From: Aulostomus chinensis
Taxonomy: Eukaryota > Chordata > Actinopteri > Syngnathiformes > Aulostomidae
Direction of reading: 5' to 3'
Assembly (NCBI GenBank): GCA_037954235.1
Contig: JBBMOA010000020.1
Coordinates: forward strand, 16,150,677 to 16,214,676
DNA length: 64,000 nucleotides
Below are positions 24,824 to 37,600 of the stretch, piece by piece. Each line of letters starts with the position of its first letter. The first letter of the stretch is position 1. The position numbers and the translations under genes were made by a program. Below the pieces are notes generated by a model. That model saw nothing but the letters and a program-made list of their open reading frames with translations, was not told where the DNA came from and did not search any database.

Positions 24824-24984
24824 TACACTCCTGTCTCAACACACACTCACCCGGTATATGATGACGTCACACAACAGCGTCCCACTCCTCCTTTCTGTTA
24901 TTATTACCACCCTAAAATAACCTCACCAACCAGCGTCCGACAGCACCTCCACCTGGCAGACAACTGCAACTACACGTTGCAACT

Positions 24985-25232
24985 TTTGCATTATACACTG
25001 TTTTCTTGACTGTAACATCTATTGCACGTCTTTCCGTCCTGGGTGAGGGATCCCTCCTCTTTTGCTCACCTTGAGGTTTCTCCGATTTTTCTCTGTTGAA
25101 AGGGTTTCTATGGAGTTTTTCCTCAGTCGATGAGAGGCTCTAAGGCCAGACGATGTTGTTATGATGCCATGTGAAGCCTTTTGAGACAAACTGGAAAAAC
25201 GGGCAATACAAATAAAATTGCCTTGCCTTACA
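24985..25232 (+). repeat. Teleost dispersed repeat, 3' tail type
   Basis: Reads 'gcacgtctttccgtcctgggtgaggg...ttgctcaccttgaggtttctcc...gggtttctatggagtttttcctc...tacaaataaaattgccttgcc'. I recognise this as an abundant fish repeat whose copies end in 'aataaaattgacttgact'. It ends about 130 bases beyond the eif2b2 stop codon. Family name not assigned. Confidence 0.7.
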
Positions 25233-25360
25233 CCACTGGACACAGTGTGAGGACTTCTCAATGTGGAACTCTGACAAATTCGTTTACATTCAGCATATCT
25301 AATCAGAATAAATAAAAAACAAGACTACTTCAACAACTTTTAATTAATTTAATGGATCAT

Positions 25361-28037
25361 TTAAATGTCATGATCTTCCGGGTGGTAGAGTTCACTCAAC
25401 AGTCTGTAGATGTACGAGGGGGCGTGTCCTCCGATGTTGGAGATAAACAGCGTGATGAGCTCAGGAGGCACGTAGTCAAACACAGGACAGTGCACATTCA
25501 CCTTGGAGAGAATCTCACCTGAAATAAAAGTCCTATATTATTTTCTGTGAAATAGCAACATTAATGTATAAGACTCCTAATCAATAATGTACCTTCAGTG
25601 AAAGGAAGCACCTCATGTGGAGAGACAAACTTGTGGAAGGTGTCCTCTTCATTTGGAAACTACAAGCACAAACACTTTCATTATCATCTGATGTCAGCGG
25701 CAGGACCAATAATCTGCCTGCAGACCCTTCTTACCTGAGGGGAGAGTTTGAACATGGGCGCACACACGATGAGCGGCGTGGAGTGGTGTTTGGCTGCCAG
25801 GGCTAGCGTGTGTGTACCGTTAACGGCTCTTAGACCGCCGTTCGCCAGGACAGTCTGTGTGCCGATTATGACCTGAAAAGAGGTATGCATGTTAATTTTT
25901 TTTAATTAATTCACCCACACAGGCCTGCTCAAAGTCTCCCACCGCATTAAAATACCTTATTAACACGAGACATGATGGCAAATATGGCGGCATCTGTGAT
26001 CACGGTTGTTTCAATACCAGCCGTTGAGAGAGCGGTCGCCATTTCATGCCCCTGGTGGAGATATGAAGAGAATTTAATCTCAAAAAAAAAATCTCAGTAT
26101 TTTATTGAGCTCTTTTTTTTTTTTTTAATTTCACACAAGAAACAACTCCAGCTACCTGACAGAAGGGGGCGCACTCTGCTACAATGACATGGAACTTGCG
26201 TTTGCTTGCAGCATCTTTGAGGAAGGCCTCCACGGTGCGAGAGCGGCCGATGGTCATGATGACCTCGTTTGAGTGAATGTGCTCCAGGGCCTGCATGGCG
26301 ATGTTGTCTGTTGTTCCCTCTGAGAATGAATTGATAAACATAACACAAAATGCATGAAGCTTTTAACTTGTCTTCAGCTTACAGGAGCAGTGTGTGATAC
26401 TTAGAGGGACCTTTTTGTCAGATATTGGATACACATTCACAAGTATATATTCATCTGAGTACAGTACAATCATCTAAAATAAGATTTGTGTTCTTCTAAA
26501 ATGAGCAAATTACATCCACATAAAGCCCAGGTGAGCCTCCGGAGTCCACCATGGACCCACAGGAGCCAAGAACAGAAAGGCGAGCAGCTTTGTGTTTTAG
26601 TTGGCTTATGTTTGCTTCCTTATGGACTTGTCATTTTTCATACCCATTTAAACCTTTATTTCTGTAATAAATCTATTTAGAACACCTGAACGTATCCGCA
26701 CACAAGTTCTATTGTTTACATCCGCCAATCAGGGAAATTGCAATCCTCGTGAATTCTTACATAGCTGTTGCTGTGGTTGCCATGGTGATTGGTTTCACTG
26801 ATCAGCACACTTATGTGCGGCTGGCTCTTTCTACATTCTGAAGTCAGAAAGAAGTGATGCAGCAGCAGAAAAATAATCTTTGTCAGCTGAAGACACCTAT
26901 TTGTGAGTACTGGCAAAATATGTTTTATTGTGGCGTGAATGAGTATCTGATCTACTTGCAGATATGACGACTAAAAGTGCTGCAAGTGAAAACCTACCCA
27001 GCTCCGTCAGCAACTCATTGATCACCTCAATGAGGTTTGCTTTAAGAGAACCAAAGTGCTGCTTGAAGTTGTCATCGCTGAGTCCTTCGGACGTCAGCAG
27101 CTTGTGGAGGGACTCCTGCTGGTCCGTCTCTTCCCTGCTACCTCGAGATCTGCACAATAAAACAACACATTGTTAGGTAGAATCTTAGACAAGATACACA
27201 ATTTGTACACAAAAGGTAGACTCCTATGCGCTTTTTATTTTTTTAATCTGGCTGTCCATGCAGATACGGTGTGGTTTACAGTCTCACCTGGCGTACTCCT
27301 CTCTGATGATCTTCAGCACCCGTCTGATCATGTTACCCACAGTGGTTTCTGAGGGCTGGGCTGCTGTCATCCTCTTCCCTTCCTTCCGGATGATTTCCAT
27401 CAGATCCCCTAAAACAAGATATTCAGGATTAATAATGTTGGTGTCAAGCAGCATCAGGATGTTATCATGTCTTGAACCTGCAAAGTGATGGAAACCTGAT
27501 TTACTTGAACTCTCCTACAATACATGCAAAGAATACACAGAAGCACTGTTTACGTGCTGCACTTGATCACGATCACTTGATTGCGTTTACTTGTGAGAAT
27601 TATGTGCATGTCTACTTTCATACGAAGAGCTTAGGTTAAAAAAAATTACATAAACTCAAGACGGAAAAAAACTATTTTCCAAACTGTAAACAAGCCTCGA
27701 TGTCGACAGGCTCTTCCAGTAGATCTTCCAAATCTTTTAGTACAAAACCGTCTCTCGCAATACAAAATCTCCATGAATATTTTAATTAATTAGGATGTAT
27801 CTATCAGCAATTGGACAGCTGCAACGTCTGGGTTGAAGCTGTAGTGGGGAGAATGAGGCACCTACCTGCATTGCTCCAGCGGGCCTGGGCTGTGATTCTG
27901 CGGAGCAGCAAGGTTGTTTCTCGGGCTGTCTCCTCGGAGCCCCTCAGCGGTCCCGTCCCGCTCCCTCCTCGCTTCAGGTCAGACAGAAAAGCCTCAACTC
28001 TCTCGGTCAGGTCTGTCTCTTTATCTGTACCCGGCAT
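25361..28037 (-). CDS. eif2b2: eif2b2, translation initiation factor eIF2B subunit beta
   Basis: Regulatory subunit of the decameric eIF2B complex, the cytosolic guanine-nucleotide exchange factor that recharges eIF2 and is inhibited by phospho-eIF2alpha. Eight coding exons on minus: 28037-27866, 27408-27288, 27149-26998, 26319-26156, 26051-25956, 25872-25735, 25659-25593, 25518-25361. They sum to 1068 bases, 355 residues (human 351), with GT-AG junctions and consistent phases. Diagnostic stretches include TAAQPSETTVGNM, TDQQESLHKLLTS, ALEHIHSNEVIMTIG, KRKFHVIVAECAPFCQ, THTLALAAKHHSTPLIVCAP and the C-terminal LYHPEDHDI. The N-terminal helical part precedes the Rossmann-like fold shared by the alpha/beta/delta subunits. 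The start MPGTDKE matches the family start MPG. tmed10 lies 2.5 kb away on the same strand. No damage seen. Confidence 0.97.
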
Positions 28038-28499
28038 TTTTCAGTATAAAACGGCTTCTTGCTACACCAAACTCAAGTCAGCTTTTCCACCATAAGGCTG
28101 TTTTGACCTGGAAGAACATCCGGAGCATCGCAGCATCACAAATCTTCAAAACGACTCACCAACATAAACAAATCTCCTAGATGACCATATTTTACCGGAT
28201 CACGTCCTTTTTTTTTTGCAGATAATAACGAGACCCAATTATGAACGACTTTAAACTCGATACTAGTTTTTTTTTTAAGATTGGAACATTACCGACAAAC
28301 CCCTGAACATCTTTGTTTGTACGTTAGTGAACGGAATCTAGTGACTTGTACGTCCGAACGAACGATCATTCCTATCAAAAATGAGCACATCCGGGTGAGC
28401 GCGACTGCGGCGTCCTGTGATTGGCGCTTCCCTGGTGTTGCATCACACGCATTGGTGTGAACAGCTGACGTCACAACTCATAGACGTGTAGACACGAGT

Positions 28500-28733
28500 T
28501 CTCTTGAGTCAGACAAGCCGTCCTGCTGCCATAAATGAACCCAAACAAATCAACCTTTACATTTAGTGATAAGTACACATATATGTGATGTAACTGAAAC
28601 TTTATTTGAAATGTGTGAGGACCAATCATGTGTCTCGCGATACTTCAGCACATTCATGGTCCAACACAAACTATGAGATCGTACCTTCATCTGGTTAATC
28701 TGTATCTCATATATATCATATCATATCATGTGC

Positions 28734-28769
<36 letters not shown>

Positions 28770-29215
28770 TATATATATATATACATATATACATACACAC
28801 ACACACACATATATGTACTTACATGTGTACATATATAGGCACAAATACATGTACAATACAAATATGTACTATATATGTATATATATACATACATATATGG
28901 CAGCACATATACATATATTTAAACATTATTTCTATAAAAATGTATGAAATTTAGGTTTTGAAAACTGGGTATAATCAAGTTTTCATTGATTACAGTTAAA
29001 AAAAATGTAATGAATAGTATCACCATTTCTTTTACACTTCTTGCTATACTGTTATCACTTAGCTGCTGCATGTACTTACAATACTACCAATTCCAAATGA
29101 ATAATAAATTACAGCCTACATCAGACAGTTTTTTTAAGAGCAATATAGTCTCACAACCCAAGCATTAGCACATCAATGGCAAAGTTACACTTTAAGACAG
29201 CACCATTAATGTAAA
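28500..29215. other. Intergenic spacer eif2b2-tmed10 with TA/CA repeats
   Basis: Between the eif2b2 5' end and tmed10 3' UTR. Compound (CA)n and (TA/CA)n tracts occupy about 28711-28920. No gene seen; the open frames here translate the repeat. Confidence 0.7.
28737..28766. repeat. (AC)n microsatellite
   Basis: Fifteen AC units at the head of a longer TA/CA alternating zone. Confidence 0.93.
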
Positions 29216-29227
29216 TCCATCCAATAT

Positions 29228-29233
29228 TTTATT
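29228..29233 (-). other. Probable tmed10 polyadenylation signal
   Basis: AATAAA on minus, about 1.3 kb after the tmed10 stop. The intervening 29235-30536 has no coding potential and reads as a long 3' UTR on the minus strand. Not proven by transcript data. Confidence 0.45.
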
Positions 29234-30536
29234 GAATAAAAGCCCAACACAAATTTACAAAATTTATCAGTCAACATAAAAATCATCCACTGCGCACACT
29301 GCGCATGTTCATTGTTAAAAATGTACCCATGACAGATGCCTCAATTAATCCCCATGGAAACAACCAGAATATTTGCCCTCCACCCGTATTCTCATGTAAC
29401 CCAGGCCTCACAAGCATTGCTAAAGAAAACAAAAATGCAAACTGGATGGATCTGCAAGAACTGTACTTAGGAAGCGATATCTTGATCCTTCCAAATGTTT
29501 TTTTTTTTTTTTAACTCACCAGTGTTTAAATAAAAGCGAAGAATAACTAAAAGGGGATATCAGAAAACGTTTGGATAGCCTGCACGACATGTCCTTTCAA
29601 AACCTCCATCGGCTGCACTCTGGCAAGAGCAGAAATAAACTGGTTTTATCATACAAATCAGATGGTTAAATTACTCTTTGCCACAGCTATATACATGGGA
29701 TGCTGCAAAGTTCCCACCGAGGGACAAGGTTTTTGGTTTCTGGCTATTGTGATTGGTGAAAAGTTATTGTTTAGGTGTTTCAAAAGGAAAATAAAACATG
29801 CAGGAGCTCATAGAAGTGACCCAATTTAAAATGAAGACTCTTATGACTCCAACTCAAAAAACAAAAACAAAACAACAAAACAAAACCTGTAGAAGCAACT
29901 AAGTAGCTTAACATTTACAATATGAAAACAAACTAAAGACACACAGTGAAACATAGCTACCGAACATGGATGCAAATTAAGTGACTTAACACAGAAGTTC
30001 AGTGGTTGCCAATTTTCTCAAAGTAATACAATAATACCAAACCACCAGTTCAAATTGCCTTCACTTGTTAAAAGGGCCCCAAGGATCTTGTTTACTTGGC
30101 ATGACAAAGAATGTGTACATCAACAGAAGGGCGAAGGACATTCTCTCATGGCACATCCATTCAAACTGAGCTCAAAACAAACGTTAGCATTCAACCGATT
30201 GAAGGAACAAGTTCTTATTCAGTAGGGAGCAACAGTCAAAACAGTGCAGACAGAAAGGTATGAGAAGGACGATGCAGGAACACGCCTCTCGTCTCACGGT
30301 ACGTTTCTCCCTACAGCGCTTTTCGTGTTTCAAACCAATAAACAAGCAGATTCATTTTTTTTTCTCCCCCCAGAAGACAACCTTGTTACTCTCACATGAG
30401 TGTAGGTGAGATTTTGAGAATTTGAGCCCCGAAACCCCACTTGCTGTTGTTTGCTGAAGCTAGTCCAAGGAGGGTGGATGTTGGGATGTGTTGGCTGACC
30501 GCAAGCTTTACCCCGGGCGGGGAGTGCTACCACGCT

Positions 30537-33500
30537 CTACTCAATCAGCTTCTTCGCCTTGAAGAAGCGCCGCAAGTAGAAGACCTGCCATGTAGCCAGA
30601 CCGATGAGACAGCACATGGAGAATATGCTGAAGTACAGCACACGTGTGTTGGTCGACTCTGTTCAGAAGGGGAAAAAAAAACGAAACAGGTTGTTATGTT
30701 GGAAACTGGGACCATTCCGACAACTACGACTGAGCATACACAAGGATGAGTGATAAAATAATGTTGGGATACAGCAAATCCGCCAAATGGATGCTGAAAA
30801 TAAATCGTAAATGTATGAACACTTGTGTAGCACTAGGGAAGACTCACTATATGGGTTTTACAGAATCAAAGAGCAAATTCACTACACTAAAGCTGTGGAC
30901 CTATTTTAGGTACTTTACACTCTCTACCGCTTAAAAAAAGAAGTGGTCAGTGGTAAAAATGTGACATGAAAGCAGTTTGCTGTTGCAAATACACAAACAT
31001 TTGAGCTGAACCAATTCAATAAGCATAAAAGACTCACCAGACAAATAAATGCAGTATCTTGCCTTTCCTGATACACTTTTTAGCAAACAAAATGCTACTA
31101 TCGCTGACTGGGCTGCGGTATCGTTGAACACGCACAGTGGAAATGGAATAAAAAGTCAAACATATGAGGTGCTGCAGGAAGTGAGGTCAGTGACGCCCAC
31201 CTGTAATGGGAGGCGGTTCTGCCTCACTGACTGACTGGTGAAACATCCACAGCTTTGGATCCATAGATCATGATAGAGCTGGTCTTAAAATCAGGAACAT
31301 AATAAATGCACTAACTTTACGTGGGTCTTACCATTGGTGTCTCGCATCTCCTCCTCTCTCTTCTTCATGTAAGCAAAATCATTGACAATGGACTCGGAAA
31401 GATCCTCCAGTCGTCTCAGTTCCACCTCCAGAGGCTTCAGTTTCTCAACCTTGGCAATCTGGAGGAACAAAAGCGGCAAATTAACGGTAGAAAAGAGACA
31501 ACTGAAAAGCCAGTGGCAGAGAAGCGTAAACCGTTATGTACTTTGTCCAGCAGGTGTCACTCTCGGGTTGTGTAAGGCCAGAATTTAAGCGTTTGGCAGG
31601 ACAGTGTTCATTCTGGCAGGTAAGGGAGCTGTTGAGATTCTGGCATCAAACCTTAATCTTACGCACACTGGTTAAGATGGGGGCAATTTGGGCTTAGCAT
31701 CATGTGGACAAGAGGAGCATAAATTGCCAAATTTTATAGTACTGGACTGAATTTCTTGACATTTTTCCATGTTGAAGTTCGAGCATGCAGATTACATCAG
31801 ACAAGTTCCGTACCAGGAAGCACCAGATGCTCCTGATTATGAAAGCAAAATCTACATTCTTCAAATTTTGCAGCACCAACGGGAGCTCTGGCCAACATTA
31901 CACTTGTAAATTTCTTCTTGAGTGACACCCATGTCTACATAGGTGAATCCATGTGTAATGCAGCTCCACCCACAGAGAGGTATGCCCATGACCTCTCCCA
32001 GAAAACCCACCCACACACTCGCTTTCTTTATCAGAGCGTCACACTGGTGTGCCATGTGTGGGAGGAGTGGTGATTCTCAGCTTTGTCACTTCTTCATTTA
32101 AAGAGAACAAATCCACACATACAAGTTCAGGTCTGAATGTGATAAGTAGATGAAATGAAGTAATGTGAAGGAAATAGTGATGTCCATATATATAAAATAT
32201 TAAAAGAGCACTACCAGCATATCTGGGCCTTTGTAGGAGACCCGCCTGTCCCTGGCAAAACATTTTTAACTGTTGAATATTCTCCGTCTTCCGTTGGCAA
32301 ACAACCAAACTGCATTACAGCCAACATCTGGTGTGCAAGGTTCTGGTTTCAGATGCAAATCCCCAGACTTCTCCAGAATGCGACTTTTACAGCCATATGT
32401 GGCATCTCTGGTCTCGCACAAGACAGAAGATCTCTGCCTACTGCAGTGTGTGGAGGTCTGACCACTGGAATGCTGCAAGTCAACTTAATGTCTATATCAA
32501 CTAAACAGTCACATAAACCAGAGGCTCATTAAGCAGCTTGAGCCATCATTTTGGTGAAGCGCAAAGGTAAAGTGTGAGGAAAAATTAACTGTTTTAATTG
32601 AAAAGATACAGGGGAAGAGTTCATTTCCCTTCATACTGTGAACTCCACCTGATTTCACGTGACATATTGTGAGCTTTCTCACTCAGACAGTAAGAAGAGC
32701 TCAGAATTCCTGGAATCATCAAAAATATTCACCCAGACATGCGAACTGACTTGCACAAAATGTTTAAGAGCAGGAAATTCTTGTTTGTGCGGCTGGTTTA
32801 AACCATGATGAAATGATAGAAATGTTGCGCAGCAGTTCCAGGGAAAGGTTTGAATGTCTCGTGCACCTTGAGACAGGTGATGTGTCAGCTTGTACATTCA
32901 ACCAAAGTGGGTCATCCTTGAATGACTCAATGACAAACACCTCCAACAATTTCAATCCAGAAGTGTTTCAGGATATTTGGATGTTTTGAAACTTTGAGAC
33001 CTCAAGAATGCTGTGATTAAATGATGACACATTGCAGCACAGTAAAAATACTGTATGCAGTAAAACCCCTAGTACAAAACTAATGTCATACATCTACTGA
33101 TTTTGTCTAAAAGCCTCACATCTTTTCAAATTCTCTTACCTCTTCATAGTTTTTGGCCTCCACACCATGCTTCATGTCCAGATTGACCAACTGGTCAGGC
33201 ACTCTTCCAGTTCCTGAAGAACAGCAGCACAGATTTTTTTTTTAAACTAATAAATAATTCACAGATGAGTGGCAGATGAAGGAGACAGTGACGACATTTG
33301 TGTGAGCCGCCTTGTTTCAGGATCAACACTTACCCATGGGTGACTTGCTCTCAAAGCACACCTCAAACATGTCATAGTCCTCTGTGGTGAATGCAAACTT
33401 CCCTTTTGTTGCATCTTCCTTGGAGTAAAGAGTGTGGCTTGAGGAATCTGTGATCTGCAGCAGGAATGAAAACAGCTGTTAACACTTCAAAGTCATCTGC

Positions 33501-34495
33501 AGAATATAATAATATTGAAAATCATTCATCTTTATCTCTGTTGAGCAAACAGGTAATTTTCAGAGATATGAACATTCATTGTTTTCCTCCATTTTAAATG
33601 GTCTTGAGAAATTTGGAGTAATATAATTCGATGCTTACAGCCCTAATCAGTTGGCACTGATATGAACCTAAAATTTCATCAGGGAATATTTCAATTTTCA
33701 AGTTCAGTAAATCACAGTTATTTTTGACAGCTGTTCAACCATGAAGGCCGTTGTGAGCGGGCTTCTTAGACATTCTTAATGATGACGCAGAGAGTTCATG
33801 ATTGTAAGAGACACATTTACGAGATGTAATATTCTCAACCTAACAAAATGTTAACATTTAGCTTCCCAATCAAGTTGCAGTTGACGTGTAGCAAAGTGGC
33901 TAATTTGCTAATTTCGCTAGCTAGCAGCTACTAATAAGACTGACGTGTAACACCAGCTGAGCCGACCTGGTGACACTGACCACAATATTTCACATAAATT
34001 ACTTTTGCTAATATTGCATTTTGGCATATATCTATAGATGTTAACGTCAAGTGATTAACTATATCTACCTAAAAATGAATTATGAACAATAATGTTAGCT
34101 CGCTAACACCTAGCTAGCTTGATAACCAGGAAGACGGGTTTTTGGGGCCTGAGTTAGGTACCATGCCAACACGTCAGCTGCTCTTTTTCTATGATTAATT
34201 TGGACTTCCACCGACCGTTTTCGTACTGAGAAACAGACTTTGACATAGTAACGCCACTCCGGCCTCAATTCAAGCTGGCTGCGTTGACAGAATTAGCAAG
34301 CCACAGCTCTGTGCTCACCTTAAGATTGGTTTTGGTGTTCGCCTGTTCGCTTATTTCATACTCCCCCGTAACAAGGACGTCTTTGTGGATCTCCTCCCGT
34401 AGACACTTCCTGGAATTCACCGGTAAAAAGAAAGAAATAGAAAATGTCGATTCAATAAGAACCGGTAACAGCAGTAGCACAGCTAGTCGAGCCAT
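30537..34495 (-). CDS. tmed10: tmed10, transmembrane p24 trafficking protein (p24 delta)
   Basis: Type I membrane cargo receptor cycling between ER and Golgi in COPI/COPII vesicles. Five coding exons on minus: 34495-34319, 33454-33334, 33213-33140, 31458-31332, 30658-30537; 621 bases, 206 residues (human 219), with GT-AG borders and matching phases. I start at 34495, in an ideal GCCATGG context directly before the hydrophobic signal peptide MARLAVLLLLPVL, rather than at an upstream in-frame Met at 34564. The GOLD domain follows (NSRKCLREEIHKD, GEYEIS, TEDYDMFEVCFES), then a coiled coil (VEKLKPLEVELRRLEDLSES). A transmembrane helix spans residues 173-195. The tail RRFFKAKKLIE carries the FF COPII motif and dilysine COPI signal. 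It sits between eif2b2 and fos, as expected from vertebrate synteny apart from genes absent here. Confidence 0.97.
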
Positions 34496-34639
34496 GGCTA
34501 CCCTCAACCAACCAACCAGCCCGTGCCAGCAAACCAGCTTAACACCGAGCTCCGGCTGAAACAACCTGGCTGCTGCGCCCGGCAGCGCCGCCGCTGGCGT
34601 GGAGGAAGACTTACACTCAAACCAATTTTATTTCTTCCG

Positions 34640-37600
34640 TGATGGAAAGGGAGTAAAATACTTTAATATCACTGTATCCAGACGGAATGTTTGAAGAGAA
34701 ATGCAATTGGCTACACAAAACAAAACCAACCATTTGTAAACACTAGACCAGTCTTAACTGGGCAGGTGAGAATTTATTTCCCTCTATCACACAATAGAAC
34801 ATCCTTGAGCAGAGAGGGGGGTTGCATTCCCTATTTTTTTTTATTGTAATGGGCCATTGTCATTTAAATGTGTATGTATATGCAGGTTTGTTGTTTCAAA
34901 ATGAAATTTAGTTGGTCTGTTGGGGTAGAACTCTTAATGAGATAGAGAGGACTTGTATTTTTGTTACTGACTTTACAAACTCTTCATCATAGTAGTCTGG
35001 GGATCAATAATCGACGTCCTTCAATTACACTTATTGTAATTATTTGTATCCTGCCTCCACATGAATATTTTGTCACTGCAGATTAATGACAACTAAAATC
35101 TTTTCATCTGCACTGTTTTCATTAAAAGATTTCAACTGAAAAAATTTCATTTGGTTTTCTTTTCTAATTACATAATTATCAATCCTGTATGCTGTTGGTA
35201 TATCCAGATTACGCAACAGACATATGATGTTGAGCTGCGGTGTTTTAAAAATCCCAAAAGCTATTATTTTCCCATCAGCAGATCAGGAATTACCCAATTA
35301 CATATAGCAGAGCTGTCCAGTTTCCAGGGAAACATCCTTGTTACTGATCCCACGAGAGGAGACGAGGACACACTGCTGAGCAGGGAGCCTGGTACTCAGA
35401 GAGCGTGAATTATTGGATGGAGAAATCCCAGCAGTATTGTAGCTTACTGCGTCAAAAAACCCCTCTAAGAATAGCATGTCACATAATCCTCGGTGGTACA
35501 AAGCTTCTTGGCAAGGAATAGAAATTCACAACATTCATACATGACTGATCTGCATTTGTACATGTATAATAAATGGAGGTTCTGACTAAAATTTCACCTC
35601 CACCTTTGGTGATTTTCCATCTCTAAATTAACTTAAGTCTATATGTACTGAAGATACAATGTTTCCCAGGGGTAAAAAGGAATTTGTGCAACGTCGCTTT
35701 TGCAACGATGAAAGAACATCGCTGGAAAACTTCTTTAAATGAGCAAGCGTGCTGTCACGAGGGTTGGAACACCCTCCATTCCAGCGTTTAACTTCATGCT
35801 TGTTCACACATAGATAATGAAAATACAAACAAAAACAGACTGATAACAGACTGTGTTGCAACTATCTTAGGATTTGAGCTACTGAGGATAAACACACAGA
35901 CTGTCATCGAATTTACGCCTCTAGTGAGGGGTCTGCTACTGCTTGTCTCAGTGATTCTGTAACTTGCTGTCACTCTAAAAAAAAGAAAAAAAAGATACTG
36001 AATAACTCTTGGTTCTTTAGTGAGATGCACAGCAGGAAAGCACTGAGGTATTCAATGTTTTATAATGCTTTCACCTCCTCTCCCAAAGAAGCAGAAGGTG
36101 TATTTCTAAGATGGAACTGAGGCAAACCGTCGCTGTGATACCTGACTGTTTCATCATCTCTGTGCTCACAATTAACACCCAGGCAGTGTTATCTGTCTGT
36201 CTCCCTCCCTGCCATCCTCTACCTCATATACTCATCATCAGCTTTCCTCCTCCTCTCTCTATCAGACATACGCTGCCTGGTTCCTCCCCTGGGTTGCAGC
36301 ACCGACGCAGGTTGGCGTCATAGTGGTCTAATTTTACTGCTGTTGATGCTGATGTTAAAAGAAGCAATAGGCACCTGCTATTTCTGCTGCTACCCCATCT
36401 CCCTGAGGATGGAAAAGAGGTATTAATAGACAGAGTTATTAGGCGCTGCATGGGCGCACATAAAGGCTTTATTGAGGAAAAGAAGTGCAAAGGAAGCAGG
36501 CACTCAAAATTCAGCTGTTATGCAACAACGCAGTGCTGACAAAATCCTAGACTCAGGTTAGAGATGGGAAGAAGAGGCAATGCACTTTTTTTCTGTCTAC
36601 AATTTGGAGGAGCTGGCATGTGCAGGAAGTGGAAGACAACTGATGTTTTGACTGTGTTGCACAAAAGGGTGTGATGGGGCAAGTGTTGTACGTCTCTTGC
36701 ACGCATTTCCGGTCTTGAGCTATTGAGCAATCAAACTTGCAATGATTGTTCGCGTGGTGAAATATTGATCAAAGATTGAATGAACAATAAAGGGAACGGC
36801 TGGGAAGGGTTGATGACAAAGCATTCCACAATTTTTATTTTTTTTTTAAACTGCACCCACTCATCTAATTTCATCTGATAGGCAGTGGTGTCAACCACAA
36901 AGTTGAGTTTGTTTAGAGTTTTATGTTTAGGAGTAATTCTTGGTCCACAGGGGGGAAAAAAGGCTCGCATGGAGCAGGTTCTTTTCAAGATCTCAGGTGT
37001 TGTGTTGAGTTCTGTTGCCCAATCAGATTAGATCCCCCCCCCCCCCCCCCCGTTTGTCCACTGGGGGTTAAGGTTAGGTGCATCTGTGGTTGGAGTCGGG
37101 TTAAGCGTATCAGATGACGATTGATCGGGGCTAGTGATAACATGAGCGAGCAGGTGAAGGGAGGCAGAGTTCAGCACAACACTGGTTTCCTCCCACAAAC
37201 CAAGAACACGCAAGTCAGGTTTGGTAGAGATTCTAAAATGCCCAAAGCTGTCTCTAAAGTGGGCTCTGTGATTAACTGATGATCCGTCTGTCAAGGCTGA
37301 ACCCCGCCTCTGTCAAATGGGATTGAAGCTGATTGTAGATGGACTGATAGAAGGGGGCAGTTACCTTTAACCCCACTAATTTTTTTCAGGTCATTGTAGC
37401 GTCCAAGCGCATGTGTGTGCTGGATTTGAAGACTACCCCTGGAGGCGATCCTTCGATATCACACGATTGAAAATGGGATGAACGCACGGACAAAGTAGCA
37501 TAAGGTTTCTGACCCATGAAGCATGAGCATATGTGGAAGGTTGGCCAGCAAGGGATGACTCCAGCAGTTGCAACAATAAATATATTTCTATAGAAACCTA

